In this document: piece by piece, positions 55,670 to 64,000 of the stretch
Layout: the number at the start of each line of letters is the position of its first letter
Position numbering within the stretch: position 1 is the stretch's first letter
DNA from: Helicobacter macacae MIT 99-5501
Lineage (GTDB): Bacteria; Campylobacterota; Campylobacteria; Campylobacterales; Helicobacteraceae
DNA length: 64,000 bases
Direction: 5' to 3'
Assembly: GCF_000507845.1 (NCBI RefSeq)
Contig: NZ_KI669455.1
Coordinates: 1 to 64,000, forward strand
Notes under the pieces: model-generated
What the model was told of the DNA's origin: nothing
The model's database searches: none
The model's input: only the letters and a program-made list of their open reading frames with translations
Position numbers and translations under genes: made by a program

Positions 55670-55742
55670 GAATTTATGTTTTTTAAGTGCTTATAAAGAT
55701 AAGTGGTGGAGTTGTCTTTCCCCTCTTATCTCTCATATTTTT

Positions 55743-58385
55743 TTATTTTCTCATCGAGTTTGCTACTACTAGAAGAGATGAGAGGCTCATACTTAGTGCT
55801 GCTACAAGTGGGATAACAAACCCACAAAGTGCAAGCGGAATCAACAAGGCATTATACACGAGGCTTATTACTAGATTTTGCTTTATGCGAGAGTATGTGC
55901 GCGTAGCTATGCTAAATGCCCTGCCTACTCCCTCTAGGCTATCATCTAGCACGACTACATCGCCCTGTGCGATAGCCATAGCAGAGCCAGCTCCCATAGC
56001 TATGCCTACTTCCGCGCTTTGCAGTGCCAAAATATCATTTAGCCCATCGCCTATCATCACAGCATTTTTGTGCGAGCGGATAATCTCTAGCTTATCTTTA
56101 GGTAGCAATGCACCTTTGTAGCTCTCTATCCCTAGCTCTTTTGCGATAGATTCTACCACACACTGCCTATCCCCGCTTATGAGTAGGACTTCTTTGCCCG
56201 CTTTTTTTAGACTTGCTACAAGCTCTTTTGCGCCATTTTTTAGGCTATCTTGGAGAAGGTAGAGAGAGTGGAATTGTGGTAGCGTTTTTGTAGATTTTGC
56301 TTCATTGATATGCTCATTAGATTTTGCCTCATTGCTTGACTTGTCTTTTTGGTGGGTTTCTATGGCTTCTACTTCGTTCGTGATTTTCACAATTTCTATT
56401 GCGTAGGCAAAGATACTCATTTGTGGGTAGTTTTGTGCGATTTTGCTAGCTTCATTTGTATCTACACCTTGAGATTGTAGGTATTCTAGACTGCCACCTA
56501 GCAAGCGCACTTTGCCTTGCTTGTCCTCATAGATTCCATAGATTCCGCGCTGTGAGGTTTGCTTGGCTTCTTTTAGATTTTTGCTAATCTCGTTTTTGCG
56601 CAGGTTTTTTAGCTCTAGAAAGTCTTTGAGTGCCAAAGCGATAGGGTGAGTAAAATGACTTAGAAAATCTACTAGCAGATTTTTGCTAAAATCCTCTCTA
56701 GTGTCAAAATCAAACACCTTTTTCACAGATAGCTTGCCTTGAGTGAGCGTGCCTGTTTTGTCAAATAGCACCACCTCACACTTTGCCAATGTCTCTAAAA
56801 ATCTCGCTTGCTTAAATAGCACTCCCTCTCTAAACCCGCGTGAAATCCCCACCACACTAGCGATAGGCGTAGCCAAAGCCAAAGCACAAGGACAAGAAAT
56901 CACTATGACAGAAATGGCGATGATTAGGGCTTTTTGCGCGTCTGCATATTCCCACCAAAACAAAAACCCGCACAGCGCGATAAATAGCACCACGCGTGAG
57001 AAATGCTTAGATAGCGCGTTTGCTAGATTTTGAATCTTTGGCTTTGATTCTAGGCTTTCTTCAAGTAGCTTTATGATATTGCTCATCGTAGAATCCGCAT
57101 AAGTCTTTTGCACCGCATAGCAAAAGCTCTCACACGCAATCGAGCCAGATAGCACCTCATCTCCACGCACTTTTTGCACAGGCTCACTCTCCCCACTTAG
57201 TGAGCGCGTATCAATGCTTCCTTGAGTTAGCACTACTCCATCGCAAGGTAGCATTTCCCCCTCACGAATATGGACAATATCATCTTTTGCTAGCTCTTTG
57301 CTATCCTTTGGGAGGAGTAAAATCTCGCCATTTTCGCCATTTGACTCCACTAGCACGGCAGAGGGCAATATATGCTGAAGTTTATCTAGGCTATCGCCTG
57401 CCAAAGCCCTAGCACGAATCTCCAAAAACTTCCCACTAAAGACAAAAAGCACAATCATCGCCACACTTTCAAAATAAGGCTCTCCCACTCCAGCAAAGCT
57501 CGCATACACCGAGTAAGCAAAGGTAAGGCTAGCCCCAAACGCCACCAAAAAATCCATACCCACATAGCCCTGCTTCACTCCATAGTAAGCCCCCACAAAA
57601 AACACCCTCCCTGTGAAAAATAGCACAGGTGTAGCAAGCAAGCAAGAGATGAGGTTTAGCACGGATTTCATATCCGCGCTCATTCCTTTGAAATACCCTG
57701 CGTATTGGGCTATTGCCACCATCATTATACTCATCGTGCAAAACACACCCACCACGAAGCTAGTGAAGTAGGATTTGCTCTCTTTTGTGAGGAGGTTTTC
57801 TTGCGTGCTTGGGTCATAGATATGCGCTTCATAGCCGATAGAGGAGATGAGAGAAAAGATAGCTGATAGCTTTATAGCTCGCGGGTCAAATACGATTTTG
57901 GCTTTGTTGTTTGTGTAGTTGATATTTGCGCTTATGATTCCTTGCTGCTTTTGTAGTGCGGCTTCGTTTAGCCACACGCACGCTGCGCAGTGGATTCCCT
58001 CAATGATTAGGTTGGCTTCTAGCAGGGGGGAATCGCGCTGATTATTTACTTGTCGATTGTGTGCTTGATTGCTTTTTTGCTTTGGTGCATTTTTGATTTT
58101 TGTGGTGTGCTTTTCTAAAAACCCATCATCATCTAAGTAGCTAAATCTTGAGGTTGTAGAGATTATGGAGTTTGCTTGCTTTGCGCTAGATTTTTCCACA
58201 GGAGAGAGAGTATTGCCCCCAAGCCTGTCATAAAACCCCCCCAAGCCACTTTGCTTCAAAAGCATATACACAGCCTCACAGCCATTACAGCAAAAATACA
58301 GCTCACTAGAATCCTCTATGACTTTTTTTAGCTGTGCTTTGTCATATTCTAGCTGGCAATGCGAGCATTTGGCTTTTTGGCTCAT
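55743..58385 (-). CDS. ccoI: Copper-type P1B-ATPase CcoI/FixI
   Basis: 880 residues. The N-terminal cysteine motif (CSHCQLEY; YFCCNGCEAVY) typical of FixI/CcoI is followed by a heavy-metal domain with IEGIHCAACVW, about eight membrane helices, the CPCALALATP ion channel motif, phosphorylation site DKTGTLTQGK, and the hinge GDGLNDILALQSAEVG. CcoI exports copper into the periplasm for assembly of cbb3 cytochrome oxidase. A Lys/Ser/Glu/Asn-rich stretch (HQKDKSSNEAKSNEHIN) interrupts the nucleotide-binding part. Stop lies 73 bases from the stop of the convergent TonB receptor gene. Confidence 0.88.
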   Translation of the reverse strand: MSQKAKCSHCQLEYDKAQLKKVIEDSSELYFCCNGCEAVYMLLKQSGLGGFYDRLGGNTLSPVEKSSAKQANSIISTTSRFSYLDDDGFLEKHTTKIKNAPKQKSNQAHNRQVNNQRDSPLLEANLIIEGIHCAACVWLNEAALQKQQGIISANINYTNNKAKIVFDPRAIKLSAIFSLISSIGYEAHIYDPSTQENLLTKESKSYFTSFVVGVFCTMSIMMVAIAQYAGYFKGMSADMKSVLNLISCLLATPVLFFTGRVFFVGAYYGVKQGYVGMDFLVAFGASLTFAYSVYASFAGVGEPYFESVAMIVLFVFSGKFLEIRARALAGDSLDKLQHILPSAVLVESNGENGEILLLPKDSKELAKDDIVHIREGEMLPCDGVVLTQGSIDTRSLSGESEPVQKVRGDEVLSGSIACESFCYAVQKTYADSTMSNIIKLLEESLESKPKIQNLANALSKHFSRVVLFIALCGFLFWWEYADAQKALIIAISVIVISCPCALALATPIASVVGISRGFREGVLFKQARFLETLAKCEVVLFDKTGTLTQGKLSVKKVFDFDTREDFSKNLLVDFLSHFTHPIALALKDFLELKNLRKNEISKNLKEAKQTSQRGIYGIYEDKQGKVRLLGGSLEYLQSQGVDTNEASKIAQNYPQMSIFAYAIEIVKITNEVEAIETHQKDKSSNEAKSNEHINEAKSTKTLPQFHSLYLLQDSLKNGAKELVASLKKAGKEVLLISGDRQCVVESIAKELGIESYKGALLPKDKLEIIRSHKNAVMIGDGLNDILALQSAEVGIAMGAGSAMAIAQGDVVVLDDSLEGVGRAFSIATRTYSRIKQNLVISLVYNALLIPLALCGFVIPLVAALSMSLSSLLVVANSMRK

Positions 58386-58424
58386 TTGGTTGATTCTTTG
58401 TGGCGTTTATACGCAAGGTAAGAT

Positions 58425-59309
58425 TTACAAAAGCACTAGCACTAGCAAGCTATAAAGTGTCTTGTTTTTGTAAGTAGGCAGTATGTTCGGTGTGCTTACC
58501 CTCCTAAATGGTGAAGCGCAAAAAAAACTAAGCAAAAATCCCAAAATCCCCCCGCATATCACTTGCAAAATCGTATGCTTCTCTAGCAATATACGCGACT
58601 CGCCCACCGCAGCAGCTAGGACAAAAGCAGGAATCCCTAGCTTTGCCCCATATCGCTTGGCTACAAACCCTACCGCTGCAAACGCACTAGCAGTATGCCC
58701 ACTAGGGAATGCTTCATAAGATTCGCTTGTGGGGCGTTTGGCAAAGGATAATGTGTCTTTGGCATAGGGAGAGGCAAAGTATAGAGAGTATTTCACTGCA
58801 TAGGTAGCCCCCACCACCGCTATGTAGCCAAGTGCTTGCTGTCTAAGCCCTATGAAGTCTTTGATGATGAGCGTGTAGCCCAAAGTAAGTGCTGGGAAAA
58901 AATGCGCAGAATTTGAAAAAAGGCTCATATATTCTCTAGGGATATAGCCAAAAAAGCGAGTGTCTTTTTTGTCGCTCTTTGCTTCACTTGCTTCATTTTC
59001 TTGTTTTTGGAGTTGTGTTTGTGCTTGAGCGAAATTCTCTTGCAAAGAATCTTTTTGTAGAAAATCTTTTTGTGCATCGGTTTTTAAGGATTCTTGCGAG
59101 ATTAAGCTAGACTGCGCGGGAGATTTTGGGTGCGGATTTTGCATAGATTGACTTTGCTGATTTGCTTGCAGGTTTGCATAAGAGGGCTGATAAATCGCAC
59201 ACATTAGAGCTACAAATAGGGCTACAAAAACTAGCGATATTGCCTTTTTGGATTTTGTGGTGTTTTTGGTTTTTTGTGCCTTAGCTGTGCTAGATTGTGC
59301 GTGTCGCAT
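58425..59309 (-). CDS. PAP2-superfamily membrane phosphatase (LpxE/PgpB-like)
   Basis: 294 residues. An N-terminal helix (ISLVFVALFVALMCAIY) and a Gln/Ser/Lys-rich linker precede a PAP2 core: motif 1 SFAKRP, motif 2 AFPSGHTASAF, motif 3 SRILLEKHTILQVICGG. The catalytic His residues are present, but the Asp that normally follows H-x3 in motif 3 is Gln here. Family members dephosphorylate lipid A, undecaprenyl diphosphate or phosphatidylglycerol phosphate. In Helicobacter two such enzymes modify lipid A, so an envelope role fits, but the substrate cannot be decided. 39 bases upstream of ccoI, same strand. Confidence 0.8.
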   Translation of the reverse strand: MRHAQSSTAKAQKTKNTTKSKKAISLVFVALFVALMCAIYQPSYANLQANQQSQSMQNPHPKSPAQSSLISQESLKTDAQKDFLQKDSLQENFAQAQTQLQKQENEASEAKSDKKDTRFFGYIPREYMSLFSNSAHFFPALTLGYTLIIKDFIGLRQQALGYIAVVGATYAVKYSLYFASPYAKDTLSFAKRPTSESYEAFPSGHTASAFAAVGFVAKRYGAKLGIPAFVLAAAVGESRILLEKHTILQVICGGILGFLLSFFCASPFRRVSTPNILPTYKNKTLYSLLVLVLL

Positions 59310-59750
59310 TTATTTGCCCCTTTATTTGATTTGTCGCAAAGCCAAAATAGCAAAATCGCTTTTTACTTGCTTTTTGCGGATTTTACTCTCTCAAAAAATA
59401 AACGCGTAATTATACAAAATCAAAATATATAATCAATACAAGCCTAGCCACAAAATAGCGCAAAAATAAAAATAGTTGTATATGCAACTATTTTTGAATC
59501 TAGTTTGCATATTTTTGTTATAATCCCACGCGTTTGTTTCTGCGCGTTTATTTCTGCGTTTTTGCCTTGCAAAGTTTGTTTGCCAAAGCCTAGTTTGCAA
59601 AAATTCATTTTACAAAGGTTTTTGCGGTTTTGTTCGCGCACTTGCAAATTCTTTGCTTGACAAAAACCATTTGTGAAATTGTCTGTGAAGTTGTCCGCGC
59701 TTCTTAAGGTGCGGATATAGTTTTAAGTTCTTAATTTTTAAGGAGAATCT
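59310..59750. promoter_or_regulatory. Divergent spacer between PAP2 gene and efflux operon
   Basis: 441 bases, no supportable gene. It contains the hairpin at 59468-59495 and an A+T-rich stretch (about 59400-59440). The efflux gene has taaggagaatct before its ATG. Confidence 0.4.
59468..59495. terminator. Perfect A+T-rich hairpin with T-run
   Basis: AAAAATAGTTG-TATATG-CAACTATTTTT: 11-bp stem, 6-base loop, U-rich on either strand. No gene ends close by on either side (both neighbours point away), so it could also be an operator or a relic terminator. Confidence 0.4.
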
Positions 59751-60983
59751 ATGCCTTTATACAACCATACATACGGACACATATACAATCCTGCAAAATC
59801 CCTAAAACCCACTTTTTTGCGCTTGTTGCGCACATTATCGGGTGTGTTTATCATTTTTGCTTTGGCAGTGTTTTTTGCTAGCTGTGGCGATAGTGGCAAA
59901 AACGCCCAAAGAGGCGCACTTCCTGTCAGCACCATAGAGATAGCCCAAGCAAATATCCCACTAGAGTTTGAATACCCAGCAAGGCTAAAAAGCGTGCAAA
60001 GTGCCGATGTCTATGCGCGAGTAGAGGGAATCTTGCTTAGCCAGAATTTCAAAGAGGGAGACATAGTCCTAGAGGGACAGCCACTTTTCCAAATCGACCC
60101 CAAACGCTATCAAGCACGCGTAACAATGGCAAGGGCGCAGTATGATTCTGCCAAAGCAAATCTAGACAAAGCAAAGCGTGATTGGGAGCGCACAGAAGCC
60201 CTCTATAAGCAGGGCGCACTTACCATAGATACTTATGACAATGCCCTTTATAACTACCAATCAGCCAAAGCAAATGTGGATAATACCAAAGCAAGCCTAG
60301 ATGACGCACTAATAGACTTAGGCTACACAAAGGTAGTAGCTAGCTTCACAGGTAGAATCGGTATGCGCAGGCACGACATAGGCGCACTTGTAGGCGCACA
60401 AGGTAGCAATGTCTTATCCACCCTCACACAGCTAACGCCCATTTATGCGGAGTTTTCAATCCCTAGCAACGATTTTTACTACATACGCGATTTGGAAAAA
60501 ACCAACATAATCGCTCAAGTGATTTTGGGCAATGATAAACTTTATGATACGCTTGGCTCGCTAAATTTTGTTGATTCTGTGATAGACCAAAATACTTCAT
60601 CAGTCAAGGCTAGAGCGATTTTTGAAAACGAGAAATACACGCTTGTGCCAAATGAATTTGTGCGCGTAAAGCTAGAGGGCTTTGAAGCAAAAAATGCCAT
60701 AGCGATACCACAAAACGCGCTACTTCAAGACTCGCAAGGAAGCTATGTCTATGTGATAAAAGAGGGCAAAGCCCAAATTGAGCGAGTAACTCTTGGCAAA
60801 ATGCTAAAAAATGGCTTGGTGCTTATCATCAATGGACTAAAATCAAAAGACATAGTTGTTACAAGTGATTTGACAAAAATAAGTCAGGGAATGCCCCTAA
60901 CCTCAAAAGGTAGCGCAAATCCACCACCAAAAACCACTCCAAAAGGGCAAAATCCAGCCACACCAAGCACCACCCAAAAATAA
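59751..60983 (+). CDS. RND efflux periplasmic adaptor lipoprotein (CmeA/AcrA type)
   Basis: 410 residues. A hydrophobic segment ends in a lipobox (FFASCGD, Cys about 46), so it is an inner-membrane-anchored lipoprotein. Barrel-sandwich and helical hairpin follow (VEGILLSQNFKEGDIVLEGQ; ARAQYDSAKANLDKAKRDWE; LYKQGALTIDTYDNAL), then AFTGRIGMRR-like VVASFTGRIGMR and the membrane-proximal domain (IAIPQNALLQDSQGSYVYVI). The Pro/Thr-rich end is typical of the family. It connects the RND pump downstream to an outer membrane channel. The 164-base gap to the pump gene is gene-free. Confidence 0.92.
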   Translation: MPLYNHTYGHIYNPAKSLKPTFLRLLRTLSGVFIIFALAVFFASCGDSGKNAQRGALPVSTIEIAQANIPLEFEYPARLKSVQSADVYARVEGILLSQNFKEGDIVLEGQPLFQIDPKRYQARVTMARAQYDSAKANLDKAKRDWERTEALYKQGALTIDTYDNALYNYQSAKANVDNTKASLDDALIDLGYTKVVASFTGRIGMRRHDIGALVGAQGSNVLSTLTQLTPIYAEFSIPSNDFYYIRDLEKTNIIAQVILGNDKLYDTLGSLNFVDSVIDQNTSSVKARAIFENEKYTLVPNEFVRVKLEGFEAKNAIAIPQNALLQDSQGSYVYVIKEGKAQIERVTLGKMLKNGLVLIINGLKSKDIVVTSDLTKISQGMPLTSKGSANPPPKTTPKGQNPATPSTTQK

Positions 60984-61147
60984 AGCAATAAATGCAAAAA
61001 GCGTAGCATAAGGCAAAATCTTTAGCTAGATTTACAATCTAGCTAAAGCAAAATCCAAAATGCCACAAAAGAAGTCAAAAATCCAAAATGTGCTTAAAAC
61101 CCAAAAAACCAAAAAAATAAACCCAAAAATAACCTAAGGACGCCAAG

Positions 61148-64000
61148 ATGTTTTCCAAATTTTTCATAAATCGTCCCGTGCTTGCTATGGTGATTTCTAT
61201 CATCATCACGCTTGTGGGGATTGTGAGTATTTTTCGGCTAGGTGTGGAGGAGTATCCCCAGATTACGCCTGTGGAGGTGGTGGTATCAGCTACTTATAGC
61301 GGTGCTAGCGCGGAAGTGATAGCAAGCACGGTTGCAAGCGTGCTAGAAAACTCCATAAACGGCGTGGAGGGAATGCTCTATATGCGCTCCTCCTCGACTT
61401 CAAGCGGGACATTCTCTATCAATGTATCCTTTTCTAACGACACCGACCCCGATATGGCGACTATCAATGTCAATAACCGCGTCCAAGCAGTCCTAAGCCA
61501 GCTCCCCGAAGAAGTGCAACGACTAGGCGTAAATGTCCGCAAGCGCAGCTCTACCATACTTGCTGTATATACCGTGTATTCGGACAATCCCGCGCACGAC
61601 CAGCTCTTTATCTACAACTACTCTGCGATAAACATTGTCGATGAGCTAAAGCGCGTAAGCGGTGTGGGCGATGCAAGCACATTTGGGGAGTCTGCTTATT
61701 CGATGAGGATTTGGCTTGATTTAGACAAACTCTCTCAAAACAACCTTACCCCCGCAGAAGTCGCCCAAGTCATAAGAGAGCAAAACGCCCAATTTGCCGT
61801 AGGGCAGTTTGGCGCAGAGCCGATGAAAAACAAAGTGGCTTTTACCTACTCTATCAACACGCAAGGGCGATTCCTAACCCCACAAGAATTTGGCAATATC
61901 ATTATCCGCTCAAATTCTGATGGCTCTGCCCTGCGCGTGCGAGATGTAGCCACTATCGAGCTAGGGGCGAAATACTACGATGTCGATGCCAAGCTAAATG
62001 GCAAGACAGGCGAATCCTTTGGTGTGTTTTTACAGCCCGGGGCAAACGCGCTTGCTACTGCTGAAGCGGTAGAAAAAAAGCTCCAAGAGCTCTCCAAAAA
62101 CTTCCCCGATGGCTTGCACTATGCCACAAGCTATGACACTACGAAGTTTGTCTCTATCTCTATCAAAGAGGTGGCAAAGACTTTCATAGAGGCTATCGCG
62201 CTTGTCATCATCATAATGTATTTTTTCTTGCAAAATTTCCGCGCGACTATTATCCCTGTGATTGCTATCCCTGTATCGATTATCGGGGCGTTTGGTGGGC
62301 TTTATGCACTTGGATTTTCGATAAATCTCCTCACTCTTTTTGGGCTGATTTTGGCAATCGGCATTGTCGTAGATGACGCTATCATCGTTATCGAGAATGT
62401 AGAGCGAATCTTGCACGACAAAAGCGAAAACTTGACTGTAAAAGAAGCCACGATAAAGGCTATGGGGGAAATGCAAAGCCCTGTGATTGCTATCGTGCTT
62501 GTGCTTTGCGCGGTGTTTATTCCTGTGGCGTTTATCGGCGGCTTTAGCGGGGAGATTTACAAGCAGTTTGCTATCACGATTGCCGTATCTGTCGTTATCT
62601 CTGGCTTTGTCGCACTCACGCTTACTCCCGCTCTTTGTGTCTCTATCCTAAAGAAAAAAGAGCCAACCCCTTTCCTTGCCGTGCGCAAATTTAACGAAGT
62701 CTTTGATAGGCTAACGCACAAGTTTGGGCAGACTATCGCATTTACTATGCGCCGCGCGGCTATGATGATAGCGATATTTGTGGCGATTTTGATAGCGACT
62801 TTTGGGCTTTTTAAGTCGCTTTCCACAGGACTTGTGCCAAGTGAAGACAAAGGCGATGTCATCTCCTCTGTGATGCTCCCACCCGCAAGCGCACTATGGC
62901 GCACAAACCAAGTGGCGCAAAAAGAGCTAGAGATTTTGCAAAACAATCCAAATGTGAATTCTGTGATGATGCTAGTGGGCTATGATATGCTCTCTTCAGC
63001 CGTGCGTAGCAATGTGATTACGACATTTATCAGCCTAAAGCCTTGGAGTGAGCGCAAAGGCAAGGGGCAGGATTCTTTTAGCGTGGCAGGTGCGCTTACA
63101 GGCGAGTTTAACTCCAAACTCGAAGCAAGTGGCTTTGTGATAAATCCGCCCGCAATAATGGGTATGGGGCTATCAGGGGGCTTTGAAGTCTATCTGCAAA
63201 ATCGTGGAAACGGCGACATAAAAGAGCTACAAAGAAACGCTGATATACTTGTCGCTGAAGCACGCAAACGCCCCGAGCTAAACCCAATGTCTGTGCGAAG
63301 CTACCTAAACGCGAGCATTCCGCAATATTTCATAACCCTTGATAGAGAGAAAGCAAAAGCCTTTAATGTCAATATTAACGATGTTTTTACCACCTTGCAA
63401 AGCACATTTGGGAGCTACTATGTCAATGACTTTAACCTCTATGGACGCACCTACCAAGTCAAGCTCCAAGCCCAAAGCGAATTCCGCGAAAGCCCTGAAG
63501 ACTTTAACCGCGTCTTTGTCAAATCAAGCGATGGCAATCTCGTGCCAATAAGTGCGCTCGTGGATTTTGAGCGAATCGTAAATACTGATATTATCGAGCG
63601 GTTTAATCTATTTCCCGCAGCAAAACTCACAGGAAGCCCAAATGAGGGCTACTCTAGCGGGGACGCGCTAAATGCCATAGAGGAAGTCGCAAGAGAAGTG
63701 CTATCTAGCGAATACACGATTGCACATTCTGGAATGAGCTACCAAGAGAAGGCAAACAGCGGGAGCTCTTATGTCGCATTTGGGCTAGGGCTTGTGTTTG
63801 TGTTTTTGATTCTTTGCGCACAATATGAGCGGTGGCTTATGCCACTAGCCGTGCTTACAGCTGTGCCTTTTGCGGTGTTTGGCGCGAGTGCGGCGGTGTT
63901 TGTGCGCGGGCTAGAAAACGACATTTACTTCCAAGTGGGGTTGGTTACACTCATCGCACTTAGTGCCAAAAACGCGATTCTTATCGTGGAGTTTGCCCAG
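61148..64000 (+). CDS. RND efflux pump, AcrB/CmeB type, 3' end beyond window
   Basis: 951 codons are visible from ATG 61148 (aaggacgccaag upstream) and the frame is still open at the window edge; family members have about 1040. N-terminal FFINRPVLAMVISIIITLVG, the porter domain (VEEYPQITPVEVVVSATYSG), then the membrane block with GLILAIGIVVDDAIIVIENV, which holds the proton-relay Asp pair, and ALTLTPALC. A second half repeats the layout up to SAKNAILIVEFAQ. Drug or bile efflux by proton antiport is likely. Operon with the adaptor upstream. Confidence 0.93.
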   Translation, partial: MFSKFFINRPVLAMVISIIITLVGIVSIFRLGVEEYPQITPVEVVVSATYSGASAEVIASTVASVLENSINGVEGMLYMRSSSTSSGTFSINVSFSNDTDPDMATINVNNRVQAVLSQLPEEVQRLGVNVRKRSSTILAVYTVYSDNPAHDQLFIYNYSAINIVDELKRVSGVGDASTFGESAYSMRIWLDLDKLSQNNLTPAEVAQVIREQNAQFAVGQFGAEPMKNKVAFTYSINTQGRFLTPQEFGNIIIRSNSDGSALRVRDVATIELGAKYYDVDAKLNGKTGESFGVFLQPGANALATAEAVEKKLQELSKNFPDGLHYATSYDTTKFVSISIKEVAKTFIEAIALVIIIMYFFLQNFRATIIPVIAIPVSIIGAFGGLYALGFSINLLTLFGLILAIGIVVDDAIIVIENVERILHDKSENLTVKEATIKAMGEMQSPVIAIVLVLCAVFIPVAFIGGFSGEIYKQFAITIAVSVVISGFVALTLTPALCVSILKKKEPTPFLAVRKFNEVFDRLTHKFGQTIAFTMRRAAMMIAIFVAILIATFGLFKSLSTGLVPSEDKGDVISSVMLPPASALWRTNQVAQKELEILQNNPNVNSVMMLVGYDMLSSAVRSNVITTFISLKPWSERKGKGQDSFSVAGALTGEFNSKLEASGFVINPPAIMGMGLSGGFEVYLQNRGNGDIKELQRNADILVAEARKRPELNPMSVRSYLNASIPQYFITLDREKAKAFNVNINDVFTTLQSTFGSYYVNDFNLYGRTYQVKLQAQSEFRESPEDFNRVFVKSSDGNLVPISALVDFERIVNTDIIERFNLFPAAKLTGSPNEGYSSGDALNAIEEVAREVLSSEYTIAHSGMSYQEKANSGSSYVAFGLGLVFVFLILCAQYERWLMPLAVLTAVPFAVFGASAAVFVRGLENDIYFQVGLVTLIALSAKNAILIVEFAQ

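Noticed and set aside
59444..59647. Minus-strand 67-codon ORF in the spacer before the efflux genes
   Set aside because: It crosses the perfect hairpin, has no ribosome site and no recognisable protein features.

Overview
This window looks like a chromosomal segment of an enterohepatic-type Helicobacter (Campylobacterota). The close relatives I recognise are Helicobacter genes: the PgdA deacetylase, the MtaB and FtsH-like neighbours, the lutABC lactate genes, class II Fba and EF-P, a CcoI copper ATPase, a pqqE-type M16 peptidase and the Yej/Opp peptide transporter. Long G/C homopolymers used for phase variation, an A+T-rich genome and AAGGAG-type ribosome sites fit the same group. Species cannot be fixed from the sequence alone.

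Layout. 1-2.0 kb: two tandem lysine-rich repeat genes, the second with a perfect 219-bp internal duplication, and a decayed copy of the mtaB 5' end between them. 2.0-7.2 kb: mtaB, an FtsH-like AAA protein without the zinc-protease motif, rodA with a G13 tract, and tRNA-Met. 7.2-10.8 kb (minus strand): CobW-type GTPase with a CxxC partner, pgdA, and a nitrilase-family amidohydrolase. 11.1-14.4 kb: lutABC. 14.5-18.1 kb: M16 peptidase, a small FAD oxidoreductase and fba. 18.3-29.7 kb: a defence island between fba and efp. It holds an hsdR gene whose middle is replaced by a GmrSD-type nuclease, mazEF flanked by direct repeats of the hsdR 3' end, an RloC-like ATPase, an hsdS with a frameshift and a repeat-derived insert, an ImmA/PIN pair, and hsdM. 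29.8-34.6 kb: efp, a phase-variable pagL (currently out of frame), an HNH protein, a DJ-1 protein with large insertions, and a flavodoxin. 34.6-38.7 kb: G+C-rich repeats, a dead GIY-YIG gene and an autotransporter. 39.1-46.4 kb: yejE and yejF, separated by four minus-strand genes, two of which encode glycine-rich or hydrophobic membrane-type proteins of unknown function. 46.9-55.7 kb: two TonB-dependent receptors controlled by simple repeats, a di-haem peroxidase and a frameshifted outer membrane protein. 55.7-64.0 kb: ccoI, a PAP2 phosphatase and an RND efflux pair running off the right edge.

Three themes tie the window together. First, envelope genes (pagL, two TonB receptors, rodA, perhaps the autotransporter) carry simple-sequence tracts that can switch or alter them. 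Second, a family of G+C-rich palindromic repeats lies both between genes and inside coding regions, where it is translated in frame (HsdS linker, TonB-receptor linker, autotransporter leader). Third, defence genes and other accessory genes interrupt neighbourhoods that are probably contiguous in relatives (fba-efp, yejE-yejF). Several apparent frameshifts differ from the open frame by one base in a homopolymer, so consensus errors must be excluded before they are called biological.
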